From the NCBI GenBank assembly GCA_964526785.1, contig CAZGMJ010000037.1:1-54015 (forward strand): a stretch of DNA of 54,015 nt, given 5' to 3'. Below are positions 9,612-17,720 of the stretch, piece by piece. The position numbers and the translations under genes are program-made. The notes beneath the pieces are model-generated. The model worked only from the letters and a program-made list of their open reading frames with translations. It was not told where the DNA came from and ran no database searches. Numbering within the stretch: position 1 is the stretch's first letter; the number at the start of each line of letters is the position of its first letter. The stretch comes from CAZGMJ01 sp964526785 (GTDB taxonomy: Bacteria > Planctomycetota > Phycisphaerae > Sedimentisphaerales > Anaerobacaceae).

Positions 9612-12149
9612 TCAGACCTGTGCGGAAAGGCCGACTCGGAAGATCGCGCCGGTCGGTCGGGCGTTTAGAATCTGAACGAAGCCGTCGTGGGCTTCGGCGA
9701 ATCGTTTCACCAGCGCCAGGCCCAGTCCGGTGCCCGTGGTCTCGCGCGTGGATTCCGAGCCGATGCGGTAGAACTCGTCGAATATCTTCTTCTTCTGCCG
9801 ATGCGGCACGCCGGGCCCGTGATCCTCCACTTCGATCAGCACGTATCCGTCGTCGGTCAGCGTTCGCACGATGACCGTCTTGTCGGCCGCTTGTTTCGCG
9901 TATTTGATCGCATTGTCCACGAGATTGACGACGATCTGCGTCACCGCGTCGCTGTCGAACGGCGCCGGCCGCACGTCCGACAACTCCGTCCGGACCGTGA
10001 AACCATGCTGAGCGGCATACGGCTTCATCATCTCCGCCACGCTCTCAACCGTCTGGTTGATGTCGCCGACGTGGAAGGAATATCGCTTGCGGCCGCGCTG
10101 AATCCGTGAAAAATCCAGCACGTTCTCGATCAGCCGGCTCAGCCGCTCGCTCTCCTGCCGCATGTTCCTGTAATACTCGCCGACCTTCTCCTTCGACCGG
10201 ACCCAGTTATTCTCCAGCATCTCCGAGTACATGCGAATGGATGTCAACGGTGTTCGCAATTCGTGCGAGACCGCCGAGATGAAGTCGTCCTTCTTCTGTG
10301 CAAGCCGCAGTTGTGCTATCGCATTCTGCCAGAGAGCCGCCAGCGCCAGAATCACCGCCGTCAGCACAACCGTGATAATGCCGAAGTACACGTTCTTGAG
10401 CTGGCCGACGCGCTTGATCATTACGTCCGGATCCGCCTCGATCAGATTCAGCAGCAGATGGCCGAAACCGAAATCCAGGACGGCCGTATATGCACAGCCG
10501 TCGTTTCGCGCCTGGTCCAGTTCGAATTTCATCCCGTCGCGCACCAGCCGCCCGGCCGATTCCTTTACCTCTTCGATCAGTTTCTCTTCGTTCAAAAGAA
10601 AGCCCTGACGAAGCGTCTTGTCTTCGATCCGCACCTTACGGACCATGAAAACCTGCCCGCCGAAGATCGAGCCCTGCGAATCCGGCGTCGGAGCGACAAT
10701 CGGCTCGAACGGCTCGATGCGAATCTCCACGGTGTCGCTTTCTTGCTGCCGAGCGCCGCTGAATCGCTGCACATCGCTCGGAGACTGCTGAGCCGTTGGG
10801 ACCGCCGGCTGGGCTTGTTGATACTCGCTATAGGTATCCTGGCGACCGTAATGTCTGCCTGCTGAAGATTCCGGCTGTTCCATCTGAGACTGGGCAAGGC
10901 GGTTGCGGAGCGTAGGCGAAGAGCGGTCCTGTTGCGCGTAGGCGGACTCGTTATCGCGCAGTTGCTGTGTTTCAATTCGCTGCGCTTCCTGAGGTGCGGG
11001 CGGCTGCTGATATGCAGAGTCCGCCGATTGGTTCGATTCGCTGAGCGCCTCGAGTTGCTCTTGCAATGATACGATTCGCTTCTCCAACTCTGTGCTGCTC
11101 TGCTGCACATCGGCCTGTTCCGAGTCGGCCTCCTTTCGGCTGCCGGCTGCTTCCACCTTCTTTTCCAGCAAAGCAATCTGTTCGGTCAGCTTCTGTTGCC
11201 TCTCGGTCTGCATCTGCCGTTCGACCTGAGCTTGTGCCGTCTCGCTGATCTCAGCCTCGATCGCAGCGTTGGCACCCTGCGTTTGCTGATCCATCGCTAT
11301 GCTTTGATTCGCCTCGGCCCGGCCGGACTCTGTCCCTGCCGGCATCTGAGAACCCATCTGCATCTGCTGCTGCATTTGTCCGCTCTGTGTCGAATTCGAC
11401 GCAACCAGAGCGCGGGACTGACGGATTACCTTGGCCTGCTCATCACGCTTCTGCAGGCTCTCAATATAGAGATTGCTCCCATAGTCCTGCGGAATCTTCG
11501 AGCCTTTGGCGGCAAAGGTGTCCGCCTTCGACTTGGCCGTGGAGACCCGTTGCTTCTGCCGCCTGCTTTGTCTGGCCGCCTGTTCGGCATTGGCCTTCTG
11601 GTCGCTGCCCATATTGACTTGTGCAGGCAAATCCGCATCGATGCCATCCAGCATCGGAAGCAGATTGTCTTCCACGTTCTTGTAGTTGAGCAGGGCCTCG
11701 CGATGTAACTCGCGGTCGACGTTGACGGTCTGCTGCACTTGCTGCGTCTCGATGCTCAGCATTGCATTGGGCGTTGTGATATCGCCGTCGGACTCGACCT
11801 GGAAGTTGTAGTACGCCAGGCCGTGCTCGAGCGTGCCCGCCAGGGGCGAGCGAACGATCGGCAGCGCCTGCTGCTGAGCAGGCTGTGCCGCCGGTTGCGC
11901 CGTCAGAGCGCTTTCGGGTACGTAGTAGTATTGGTAATCCGTGTAGGGCCGGTTCTGCTCCTTTTCCATGAATGCGTCGAGCTTGCGTTCGACGTCGCGC
12001 TGGATCTGCTCGGCCACCTCGGCAAATTCGCTCAGCCGCGTGCCCGCCATGCCCTCGGTCCAGATGCTGATCGAGTGATGCCCGAGCCAGGTCAGGCCGC
12101 CCAGCACGACCAGAATGAGTATCGAAAATATAGTCAGTCGTCTATACAT
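9612..12149 (-). CDS. Sensor histidine kinase with very long Gln-rich periplasmic region
   Basis: 845-aa kinase. TM1 lies at about 7-24 and TM2 at 587-607. After TM2 comes a HisKA domain with H629 in SHELRTPLTSI, then a HATPase_c domain with the N box (NLVDNAIKYA), G1 box (VEDHGPGVP), F box (FDEFYRI) and G2 box (GTGLGLALVK). Those parts are normal for the HisKA family. The region between the helices is unusual: about 560 residues rich in Gln, Ala, Ser and Glu, including coiled-coil stretches such as LTEQIALLEKKVEAAGSRK and low-complexity QQ tracts. No PAS, Cache or HAMP domain could be seen. It starts nine bases after the response-regulator stop, so kinase and regulator form one operon. Signal unknown; the long disordered region may sense envelope state. 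Confidence 0.9.
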   Translation of the reverse strand: MYRRLTIFSILILVVLGGLTWLGHHSISIWTEGMAGTRLSEFAEVAEQIQRDVERKLDAFMEKEQNRPYTDYQYYYVPESALTAQPAAQPAQQQALPIVRSPLAGTLEHGLAYYNFQVESDGDITTPNAMLSIETQQVQQTVNVDRELHREALLNYKNVEDNLLPMLDGIDADLPAQVNMGSDQKANAEQAARQSRRQKQRVSTAKSKADTFAAKGSKIPQDYGSNLYIESLQKRDEQAKVIRQSRALVASNSTQSGQMQQQMQMGSQMPAGTESGRAEANQSIAMDQQTQGANAAIEAEISETAQAQVERQMQTERQQKLTEQIALLEKKVEAAGSRKEADSEQADVQQSSTELEKRIVSLQEQLEALSESNQSADSAYQQPPAPQEAQRIETQQLRDNESAYAQQDRSSPTLRNRLAQSQMEQPESSAGRHYGRQDTYSEYQQAQPAVPTAQQSPSDVQRFSGARQQESDTVEIRIEPFEPIVAPTPDSQGSIFGGQVFMVRKVRIEDKTLRQGFLLNEEKLIEEVKESAGRLVRDGMKFELDQARNDGCAYTAVLDFGFGHLLLNLIEADPDVMIKRVGQLKNVYFGIITVVLTAVILALAALWQNAIAQLRLAQKKDDFISAVSHELRTPLTSIRMYSEMLENNWVRSKEKVGEYYRNMRQESERLSRLIENVLDFSRIQRGRKRYSFHVGDINQTVESVAEMMKPYAAQHGFTVRTELSDVRPAPFDSDAVTQIVVNLVDNAIKYAKQAADKTVIVRTLTDDGYVLIEVEDHGPGVPHRQKKKIFDEFYRIGSESTRETTGTGLGLALVKRFAEAHDGFVQILNARPTGAIFRVGLSAQV

Positions 12150-12158
12150 GTCGTCCGC

Positions 12159-12881
12159 TCATGCCCGGTTCGCGGATGGGCCGGGCGCTTCATACTTGTA
12201 CCCCGCGCCCCGAACCGTCGTGATCGTCTTCGGCTCGGCCGGGTCCTTTTCTATCTTGCTGCGCAGCTTGGCGATATGCATGTCCGTCGTCCGCGTGCCA
12301 AGATCGGTCATCGTCTCGCCCCAGACCTCCTTGTAGAGTTCCTCCCGGCTGATGATCCGATTCGGATTGGCCGCGAAGTACTGAATGATCGCCGCCTCGC
12401 GCTTGCTGATTTCGATCGTCCTGGCGTCCCGCGTCACTCGCAGTCCGGGTACGTCCACCTCCATCTCGCCGAAGTGGAACCGCCTGCCCACCGACCGCGC
12501 CGGATCCGTTCGACGCAGCACCGCCTGTATCCGCGCCAGCAACTCCTCCAGCGAGAACGGCTTGGTGATGTAATCATCCGCCCCGATGTTCAGACCCGCG
12601 ATGCGCTCCTTCTCCTGCCCCTTGGCCGTCAGCATGATAATCGGCGTCTGCAGGTCCTCCCGCCGCCACTTCTCACAAAGCTGCTCGCCGCTGATCTTCG
12701 GCAGCATCAAATCCAGCAGAATCAGGTCGAACCGCCGCTCGGCCACCGCCCGCTCGGCTTCCAGTCCGTCAACTGCCTGGAAGACCCCGAAGTTGTGAAA
12801 CTCCAGAAAATCCGCCAGCGCAGAACGAATCGCCTGCTCGTCTTCGACAACCAAAATGGACTGTTTCTGTTCCATAGTCAT
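12159..12881 (-). CDS. OmpR/PhoB-family response regulator
   Basis: 240-aa regulator. The receiver domain (about 8-125) shows the acidic pocket VVEDE, the phosphoacceptor D57 in LLDLMLP, the LTAK switch residues and the conserved Lys in DYITKPF. The C-terminal winged helix (about 140-230) shows ISKREAAIIQYFA, ISREELYKEVWG, RTTDMHIAKLRSKIE and TVRGAGYKYE, the OmpR/PhoB signature. The start has GGGAG four bases upstream of ATG 12881; an ATG at 12875 is nearly as good. Cognate kinase gene follows directly. Paired TTTAC direct repeats upstream fit autoregulation. PhoB, PhoP and many other names share this build, so no symbol is given. Confidence 0.93.
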   Translation of the reverse strand: MTMEQKQSILVVEDEQAIRSALADFLEFHNFGVFQAVDGLEAERAVAERRFDLILLDLMLPKISGEQLCEKWRREDLQTPIIMLTAKGQEKERIAGLNIGADDYITKPFSLEELLARIQAVLRRTDPARSVGRRFHFGEMEVDVPGLRVTRDARTIEISKREAAIIQYFAANPNRIISREELYKEVWGETMTDLGTRTTDMHIAKLRSKIEKDPAEPKTITTVRGAGYKYEAPGPSANRA

Positions 12882-12897
12882 ACTGCTCCCTGCCTAT

Positions 12898-13003
12898 AGT
12901 ATAGGTCAAAACGCCCCGGCGTGTTTGTAAATCATTTGTAAAAACAACCGCCGCCGATTTTACAGCCTATTTACGCCACCAACAACGGCTGTTGTCGTAA
13001 TAT
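12898..13003. promoter_or_regulatory. Divergent promoter region with two 11-bp-period TTTAC repeat boxes
   Basis: Minus-strand box: TTTACAAA-N3-TTTACAAA (complement of 12924-12942), with TATACT (12903-12898) 20 bases further on, facing the response regulator. Plus-strand box: TTTAC at 12959-12963 and again at 12970-12974, with TAATAT (12998-13003) 23 bases further on, facing the gene at 13053. Both pairs have an 11-base period, as in PhoB and PhoP boxes of OmpR-family regulators, and both lack a good -35 element where it should be. I infer that the neighbouring response regulator activates or controls both genes. Confidence 0.6.
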
Positions 13004-13052
13004 GAAAGTGGCATTGAAACATGATTATAGACCGCTATGGAAAGGAGAACGA

Positions 13053-14204
13053 ATGCTCAGACGAGTCGAACTTCTGTTACGCAATCTGATTGCACTCGCC
13101 GCCATATTGCTGAGCCTCTCAGTAGCACCACTTCAGATTACCGGCGCAGCTCCTGCGGCCCGCTCGCCGGCTCAGGCGCCTGTTGCGGACAAGAGTCTCG
13201 CCGTTTCGTGCCATGTTGTTGTGGACAAGAAGGCGTGGGCGGTCTATGAAGTTCCTCGATTCAAGGTCTATGTCCGCCATGGCGGCTCTGAGAGAATAGA
13301 GCTGGTTACGAACCCGGATCTGGGATGTATGGTTGAGGTCGATGGCAGGTGGTACGCTTATGCGGAGCCGCAGTGGGTGGATGGGTTCGATAGGTATTCC
13401 ACCGACTGGATTGCAGAGAACGGCGGGTATCTGAGATCTTTCCTCGATCCGATCAACTTGAAAGACATTGAGAACGGCCAGAGGCTGAAGCTTGCACCCG
13501 GCAAGCATAAGGTTTGCTTTGCCTGGGCTGAATATGAAAGAGAGCAACCGCCACGGTTAATCAGTAAGGCGGTGACTATCGCTATCGAAAAGCCGGGTCC
13601 GTCATCACGACCGGGTGTGGAGTACGCGCGGGAGCGCCAGGTCCGTGAAATCTTCGCAGCTTATGTGGCTCAGCGCGAGAAGAACTCGGAGCAACTCAGA
13701 TTCGATATTCAGCTTCATTCGCAGTGGCGGCCGAGGTTCGTATGGTCCGACATCCCGACCCTGCTGAAGCTCGCTGAGAACGGGCACATAATGAAACGAA
13801 ACATTCCGAGTCGTATGATCTCGTCTTACGCGGCGATGGAGTGTACTGAAGGGATGGTGGCCCTGTGGCTGATCGAAGGCCTGCGCCGCAGGCAACTGGA
13901 TCTGTTGGCACGGGAAAGAGGCGTTCAGTCGTATCCCGGCTTCCACGCGCGGTGGTACTACAATCTGCCGTTTAATCCAATTGGCAGGATCGAGGGCCTC
14001 ACCATGCGTGAATGCGAGGCATCGCCGGAGGTTCACAGGCGGGCAGTCCGGGCATACGACGTGTGGTGGAAGAAAGTCGGCTCTCTGACGCCGCGCGAGG
14101 CGGCTGCTGTCAATCCGCTGGCCGACACGGCAGTGATGTGGTCCAGCAGATTGCATCCGATGGACAAGGCTATTCTGGAAGACAACGCAAGCGAGCGACC
14201 TTGA
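13053..14204 (+). CDS. Exported protein of unknown function, divergent from the two-component system
   Basis: 383-aa protein from the ATG at 13053, chosen for the AAAGGAG site upstream and the signal peptide that follows (LIALAAILLSLSV). Not recognised. Visible: an N-terminal strand-rich half that looks like an immunoglobulin-type or sandwich domain (VYVRHGGSERIELVTNPDLGC, then APGKHKVCFAWAEYE), and a helical C-terminal half with many Arg/Trp residues (HSQWRPRFVWSDIPTLLKLAEN, LWLIEGLRRRQLDLLARERG, AYDVWWKKV). It shares the intergenic region with the response regulator and is followed 45 bp later by the DUF4139 gene. The mirror-image repeats suggest that it belongs to the regulon of that system. 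Confidence 0.7.
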   Translation: MLRRVELLLRNLIALAAILLSLSVAPLQITGAAPAARSPAQAPVADKSLAVSCHVVVDKKAWAVYEVPRFKVYVRHGGSERIELVTNPDLGCMVEVDGRWYAYAEPQWVDGFDRYSTDWIAENGGYLRSFLDPINLKDIENGQRLKLAPGKHKVCFAWAEYEREQPPRLISKAVTIAIEKPGPSSRPGVEYARERQVREIFAAYVAQREKNSEQLRFDIQLHSQWRPRFVWSDIPTLLKLAENGHIMKRNIPSRMISSYAAMECTEGMVALWLIEGLRRRQLDLLARERGVQSYPGFHARWYYNLPFNPIGRIEGLTMRECEASPEVHRRAVRAYDVWWKKVGSLTPREAAAVNPLADTAVMWSSRLHPMDKAILEDNASERP

Positions 14205-14249
14205 GAAGAAGTCGAAACGAATGGTGGATTGATATTAAGGAGCACGAAA

Positions 14250-16010
14250 ATGAAGAGAATGACGAAATCCATGATTGTGATTGCAATAGCGATGATGGTG
14301 TCACAGGTCTTGTTTGCGGCCCCTGTCTCGGTGACGGGGACGATCACGAAGGTGACGGTCTATCGGGGCCAGGCGCTGGTGTCGCGGACCATCGACGCGG
14401 AGCTGCCTCGCGGGACGTCGGAGCTGATCGTGGGGAACCTGCCCCCGAACATCATTCCCGAGAGCATCTACGCCCAGACGTCCGGTGGGGTGAAGGTACT
14501 CAGCGTGCGCTATCGGCAGCGGGCGGTCCGCGAAGATACCCGGGATGAAGTCCGGCAGCTCGACGATCAGATCGAGCAGGTCAAGCACGATCTCAAATAC
14601 GCCGAGAGCGAGCACGCGCACCACGTCGCGCAGTGGGAGATGTTCGACGGCCTCAAAGACTTCACGCTCGACGCGGAAAAACACGATCTCAACCGCGGCC
14701 TGCTCGCCTACGATCCGGTCAAAAGCCTCACCGGCCTGATCGAGGACAAGGGCGTCGAATACCTCGAACGCCGGCTCAAACTCGAAGATGCCGTCGCCGA
14801 ACTCAAGGAGCAGCTCGACCTGCTCAATCGCAAACGGCAGAACCTCGTCGCGGGCCAGTCGCGGACCGAGCGTGAAGCCCTGATCTTCACCGCCGGCGGC
14901 TCCGGCCGCACCGTATCAATCGATCTGAGCTATCTCGTCACCGGCGCCAACTGGCAGCAGCAGTACAACCTGCGCGCCAACCCGGGCGACCAAAGCGTCC
15001 TGATCGAGTACAACGCAGTCGTCAATCAAGCCAGCGGTGAGAACTGGAACGGCGTGGCCCTGAGCCTCTCGACCGCCGAACCTACCATGGTTTCAGCCGC
15101 ACCCGTACTCGAACCGATGCTCGTGGGCCTCTCCAGCCGCCACATGCAGCAGGCACAGCAGATGGCCCAGCCGCCCGCAAAGCAGGAAGAGCAAATGAAG
15201 CTCGTCCAGCGGCGCAGAGAGAACATCAAGAAGGGCATCGCCGCCAACAGCGAACTCAACGAACTGGCCCTGGAGAATCAGCTCCTCTTCCTGAATGTCA
15301 GCCAGCGGGAAGCCCAGCAATTCCAGCAGCAGATGGCCGAGATCGCCCGTATCGAAGGCGTCAGCGTCACCTACGATCTTCCGGGCCGGCTCACGCTGCC
15401 CAGCCGCAGCGATCAGCAGCTCGTCAGCATTGCCGCCGTCAAGGCCGAGGCCGATTTCACCCTCGTCGCCACGCCGCTCCTGACCGACCACGTCTATCTC
15501 CAGGCGGACGTCCTCAACGACAGCGAGACGACCTTCCTGCCCGGCCCGGCAAGCATGTTCCGCAACGGCCAGTTCGTCGGACGCAGTGAAGTGCCGCTGG
15601 TGACGATGGGCGAGCAGTTCACCGCCGGCTTCGGCATCGATTCGCAGGTCCAGGTCGTCCACGAACTCGAGGATAAGACCACGCATATCCAGGGCGGCAA
15701 CCGCATAGACAGGTATGATTACCGCGTCGCCCTGAGCAACTACAAGAATGCCCCGGTCGAACTGAGACTGCTCGACCGCCTGCCCTATACCGAGGACTCC
15801 TCGATCAAGATCGAACTCGACAAGACCGAGCCGGCCCTCAGCAGCGATCCGGAATATCTCCGCTCGCTGCGCAAAAAGGGCATCCTGCGCTGGGACCTCG
15901 AACTGTCGCCCAACACGGTCGCCGATAAGGCAACCATCGTCAAATACACCTACACGATGGAATACGACCGCAACATGCAGATACAACCTCGCCGGACCAA
16001 CACCCAATAA
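14250..16010 (+). CDS. DUF4139/DUF4140 MuiA-like exported protein
   Basis: 586-aa exported protein of the DUF4139 (mucoidy inhibitor A) type. Signal peptide at 1-20. DUF4140 domain at about 22-85 (TITKVTVYRGQALVSRTIDAELPRG). A long coiled coil at about 95-210. The DUF4139 domain from about 215 on is strand-rich, with YLVTGANWQQQYNLRANPGD. A Gln-rich insert lies near 290-340 (QQAQQMAQPPAKQEEQ), followed by a second strand-rich part. The ATG at 14250 has AAGGAG seven bases upstream. In other bacteria members sit in envelope operons; molecular role unknown. Probably co-transcribed with the 13053 gene. A terminator follows. Confidence 0.8.
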   Translation: MKRMTKSMIVIAIAMMVSQVLFAAPVSVTGTITKVTVYRGQALVSRTIDAELPRGTSELIVGNLPPNIIPESIYAQTSGGVKVLSVRYRQRAVREDTRDEVRQLDDQIEQVKHDLKYAESEHAHHVAQWEMFDGLKDFTLDAEKHDLNRGLLAYDPVKSLTGLIEDKGVEYLERRLKLEDAVAELKEQLDLLNRKRQNLVAGQSRTEREALIFTAGGSGRTVSIDLSYLVTGANWQQQYNLRANPGDQSVLIEYNAVVNQASGENWNGVALSLSTAEPTMVSAAPVLEPMLVGLSSRHMQQAQQMAQPPAKQEEQMKLVQRRRENIKKGIAANSELNELALENQLLFLNVSQREAQQFQQQMAEIARIEGVSVTYDLPGRLTLPSRSDQQLVSIAAVKAEADFTLVATPLLTDHVYLQADVLNDSETTFLPGPASMFRNGQFVGRSEVPLVTMGEQFTAGFGIDSQVQVVHELEDKTTHIQGGNRIDRYDYRVALSNYKNAPVELRLLDRLPYTEDSSIKIELDKTEPALSSDPEYLRSLRKKGILRWDLELSPNTVADKATIVKYTYTMEYDRNMQIQPRRTNTQ

Positions 16011-16030
16011 ACCCCACAAACGGCGAGCCG

Positions 16031-16078
16031 GTGCCCGGACCACGCAACTCCACCCTCTCACGGTCCGGGCACTTCTTT
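16031..16078 (+). terminator. Intrinsic terminator after the DUF4139 gene
   Basis: Perfect 11-bp inverted repeat GTGCCCGGACC (16031-16041) and GGTCCGGGCAC (16062-16072), loop of 20 bases, then TTCTTT. It separates the DUF4139 gene from the next transcript, whose own promoter follows at 16098. Confidence 0.65.
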
Positions 16079-16097
16079 GCGCGCTGCACGGATGCGT

Positions 16098-16126
16098 TTG
16101 ACAGCCCCCGGCTGCCGCGTTACCAT
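16098..16126 (+). promoter_or_regulatory. Sigma70-like promoter for the Gfo/Idh gene
   Basis: TTGACA (16098-16103), 17 bases, TACCAT (16121-16126): the -35 hexamer is perfect. The predicted leader before the ATG at 16198 is about 65 bases. It follows the upstream terminator directly. Confidence 0.6.
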
Positions 16127-16197
16127 TAACGCAGATTTGATTCGCGGGCCCTCGCCCGCCAGGACGCAACGATCCGCAACCAACCCGGAGCATGAAA

Positions 16198-17697
16198 ATG
16201 AAACGCATCAATCGCCGCAGCTTCCTCAAAGCAGCAACCGCATTGCCCCTCGCTTGGCCCGGTGCTCTCGCCTGTACGGTGCCGTTCGCCCGCGTCCGCG
16301 GTGCGAACAACGACATCCGCGTCGGCGTGGTCGGATTTCGCGGACACGGCAAGACCCATATCAACGCCTATCGCGAGATGCGCGGTGTGCGCGTCGCCGG
16401 ACTGTGCGACGTGGACATGAATATCCTGCAGCGCGGCGTCGGCGAGTTCAGAAACCGCAACGAGAACGTCTCTGCGTACGTGGACGTCCGCCAGATGCTC
16501 GACGACAAAAGCATCGATGCGGTCTCGACCGCCACCCCCAACCACTGGCACGCACTGGTAACGGTCTGGGCCTGCCAGGCGGGCAAAGACGTCTGCGTCG
16601 AAAAGCCCGTCTCGCACAACATCTGGGAGGGCCGCAAGATGGTCGAGGCCGCTCGCAGATACAATCGCATGGTCCAGGCGGACCTGGACCTTCGCTCGAA
16701 CGACGGCTTGCGCCAAGCCGTCGAATACGTCCAGCGGGGCAGTCTCGGCAAGATCCTCGTCGTCCACGGTTTCTGCTACAAACGCCGCAGAAGCATGGGC
16801 AAGGTCGCCGGTCCGCAACGAATCCCCGCGTGGGTGAACTACGATCTGTGGTGCGGTCCGGCCCCGATGGGACCGCTGATGCGCGAAAACCTCCACTACG
16901 ACTGGCACTGGGTCTGGGACACCGGCTGCGGCGAACTCGGCAACAACGGCCCGCACCAGCTCGATATCTGCCGCTGGGTCCTGAACCAGGAGGAACTGCC
17001 CAGGCGGGTCATGAGCGTCGGCGGCCGCTTCGGCTACGACGACGACGGCCAGACGCCCAATACGCAGATCGCCCTGTATGAGTACGACAACGCCCCGATT
17101 ATCTACGAAGTCCGCGGCCTGCCCGCCGAAAGCGGTTCGTCCGACATGGACATCTTCCATTGCAAGGGACTCAACGACGTCACCATGAGGGCCGGTAGTC
17201 CGGGCCGCGGCCCCAATACCGGTGTCGTCGTCCAGTGCGAGGACGGGTACATCGACCTGACCGGCCGGGTCGCCTGCGACAACGAAAGCAGGATAATCAA
17301 ACGATTCGCATCCGACACGCTCGGCCCGCAGCCGAATTTCATCAAAGCCGTTCGCAGCCGCCGGCGCAGCGACCTGCGCACCGACATACTGGAAGGGCAC
17401 CTCTCGACGTGCCTGTCGCATATGGGCAACATCTCGCACCGCATCGGCCGCGAATCGTCGCCCGAAGAGATCGCCGAGTCGCTCAAAGACGTCAAAGGCG
17501 CCGGCGAAACCATCGACCGATTTGAAGAGCACCTGGAGAGAAACAGCATCTCCCTGAAATCGAACCGGGCCGTCCGCGGACCCTGGCTTCAGATGGATTC
17601 GGTGCACGAGCGATTCACGGGCCAGTTCGGCCATCGGGCGAATGAACTGCTCAGCAGAGAGTACCGACCGCCGTTCATCGTGCCCGACGTCGTGTAG
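16198..17697 (+). CDS. Tat-exported Gfo/Idh/MocA-family oxidoreductase
   Basis: 499-aa NAD(P)-dependent oxidoreductase of the Gfo/Idh/MocA family. The twin-arginine signal NRRSFLKAA is near the N-terminus, so export is via Tat. Rossmann domain from about 38 (RVGVVGFRGHGKTHI), the family EKP motif near 140 (CVEKPVSHN), and a C-terminal alpha/beta domain with GELGNNGPHQLDICRWVL. The ATG at 16198 is chosen over 16192 because the GGAG at 16187-16190 is then seven bases away rather than one. Exported Gfo/Idh members are common in planctomycetes; some are relatives of glycosidases with a bound nicotinamide cofactor. Substrate unknown, likely a sugar derivative. Confidence 0.85.
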   Translation: MKRINRRSFLKAATALPLAWPGALACTVPFARVRGANNDIRVGVVGFRGHGKTHINAYREMRGVRVAGLCDVDMNILQRGVGEFRNRNENVSAYVDVRQMLDDKSIDAVSTATPNHWHALVTVWACQAGKDVCVEKPVSHNIWEGRKMVEAARRYNRMVQADLDLRSNDGLRQAVEYVQRGSLGKILVVHGFCYKRRRSMGKVAGPQRIPAWVNYDLWCGPAPMGPLMRENLHYDWHWVWDTGCGELGNNGPHQLDICRWVLNQEELPRRVMSVGGRFGYDDDGQTPNTQIALYEYDNAPIIYEVRGLPAESGSSDMDIFHCKGLNDVTMRAGSPGRGPNTGVVVQCEDGYIDLTGRVACDNESRIIKRFASDTLGPQPNFIKAVRSRRRSDLRTDILEGHLSTCLSHMGNISHRIGRESSPEEIAESLKDVKGAGETIDRFEEHLERNSISLKSNRAVRGPWLQMDSVHERFTGQFGHRANELLSREYRPPFIVPDVV

Positions 17698-17720
17698 AAT
17701 CGACGCAGCCCAGGGCTCTG

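Noticed and set aside
16126..17634. 502-codon minus-strand frame over the Gfo/Idh gene
   Set aside because: Antisense to a clear Tat-signal oxidoreductase with EKP motif and promoter.
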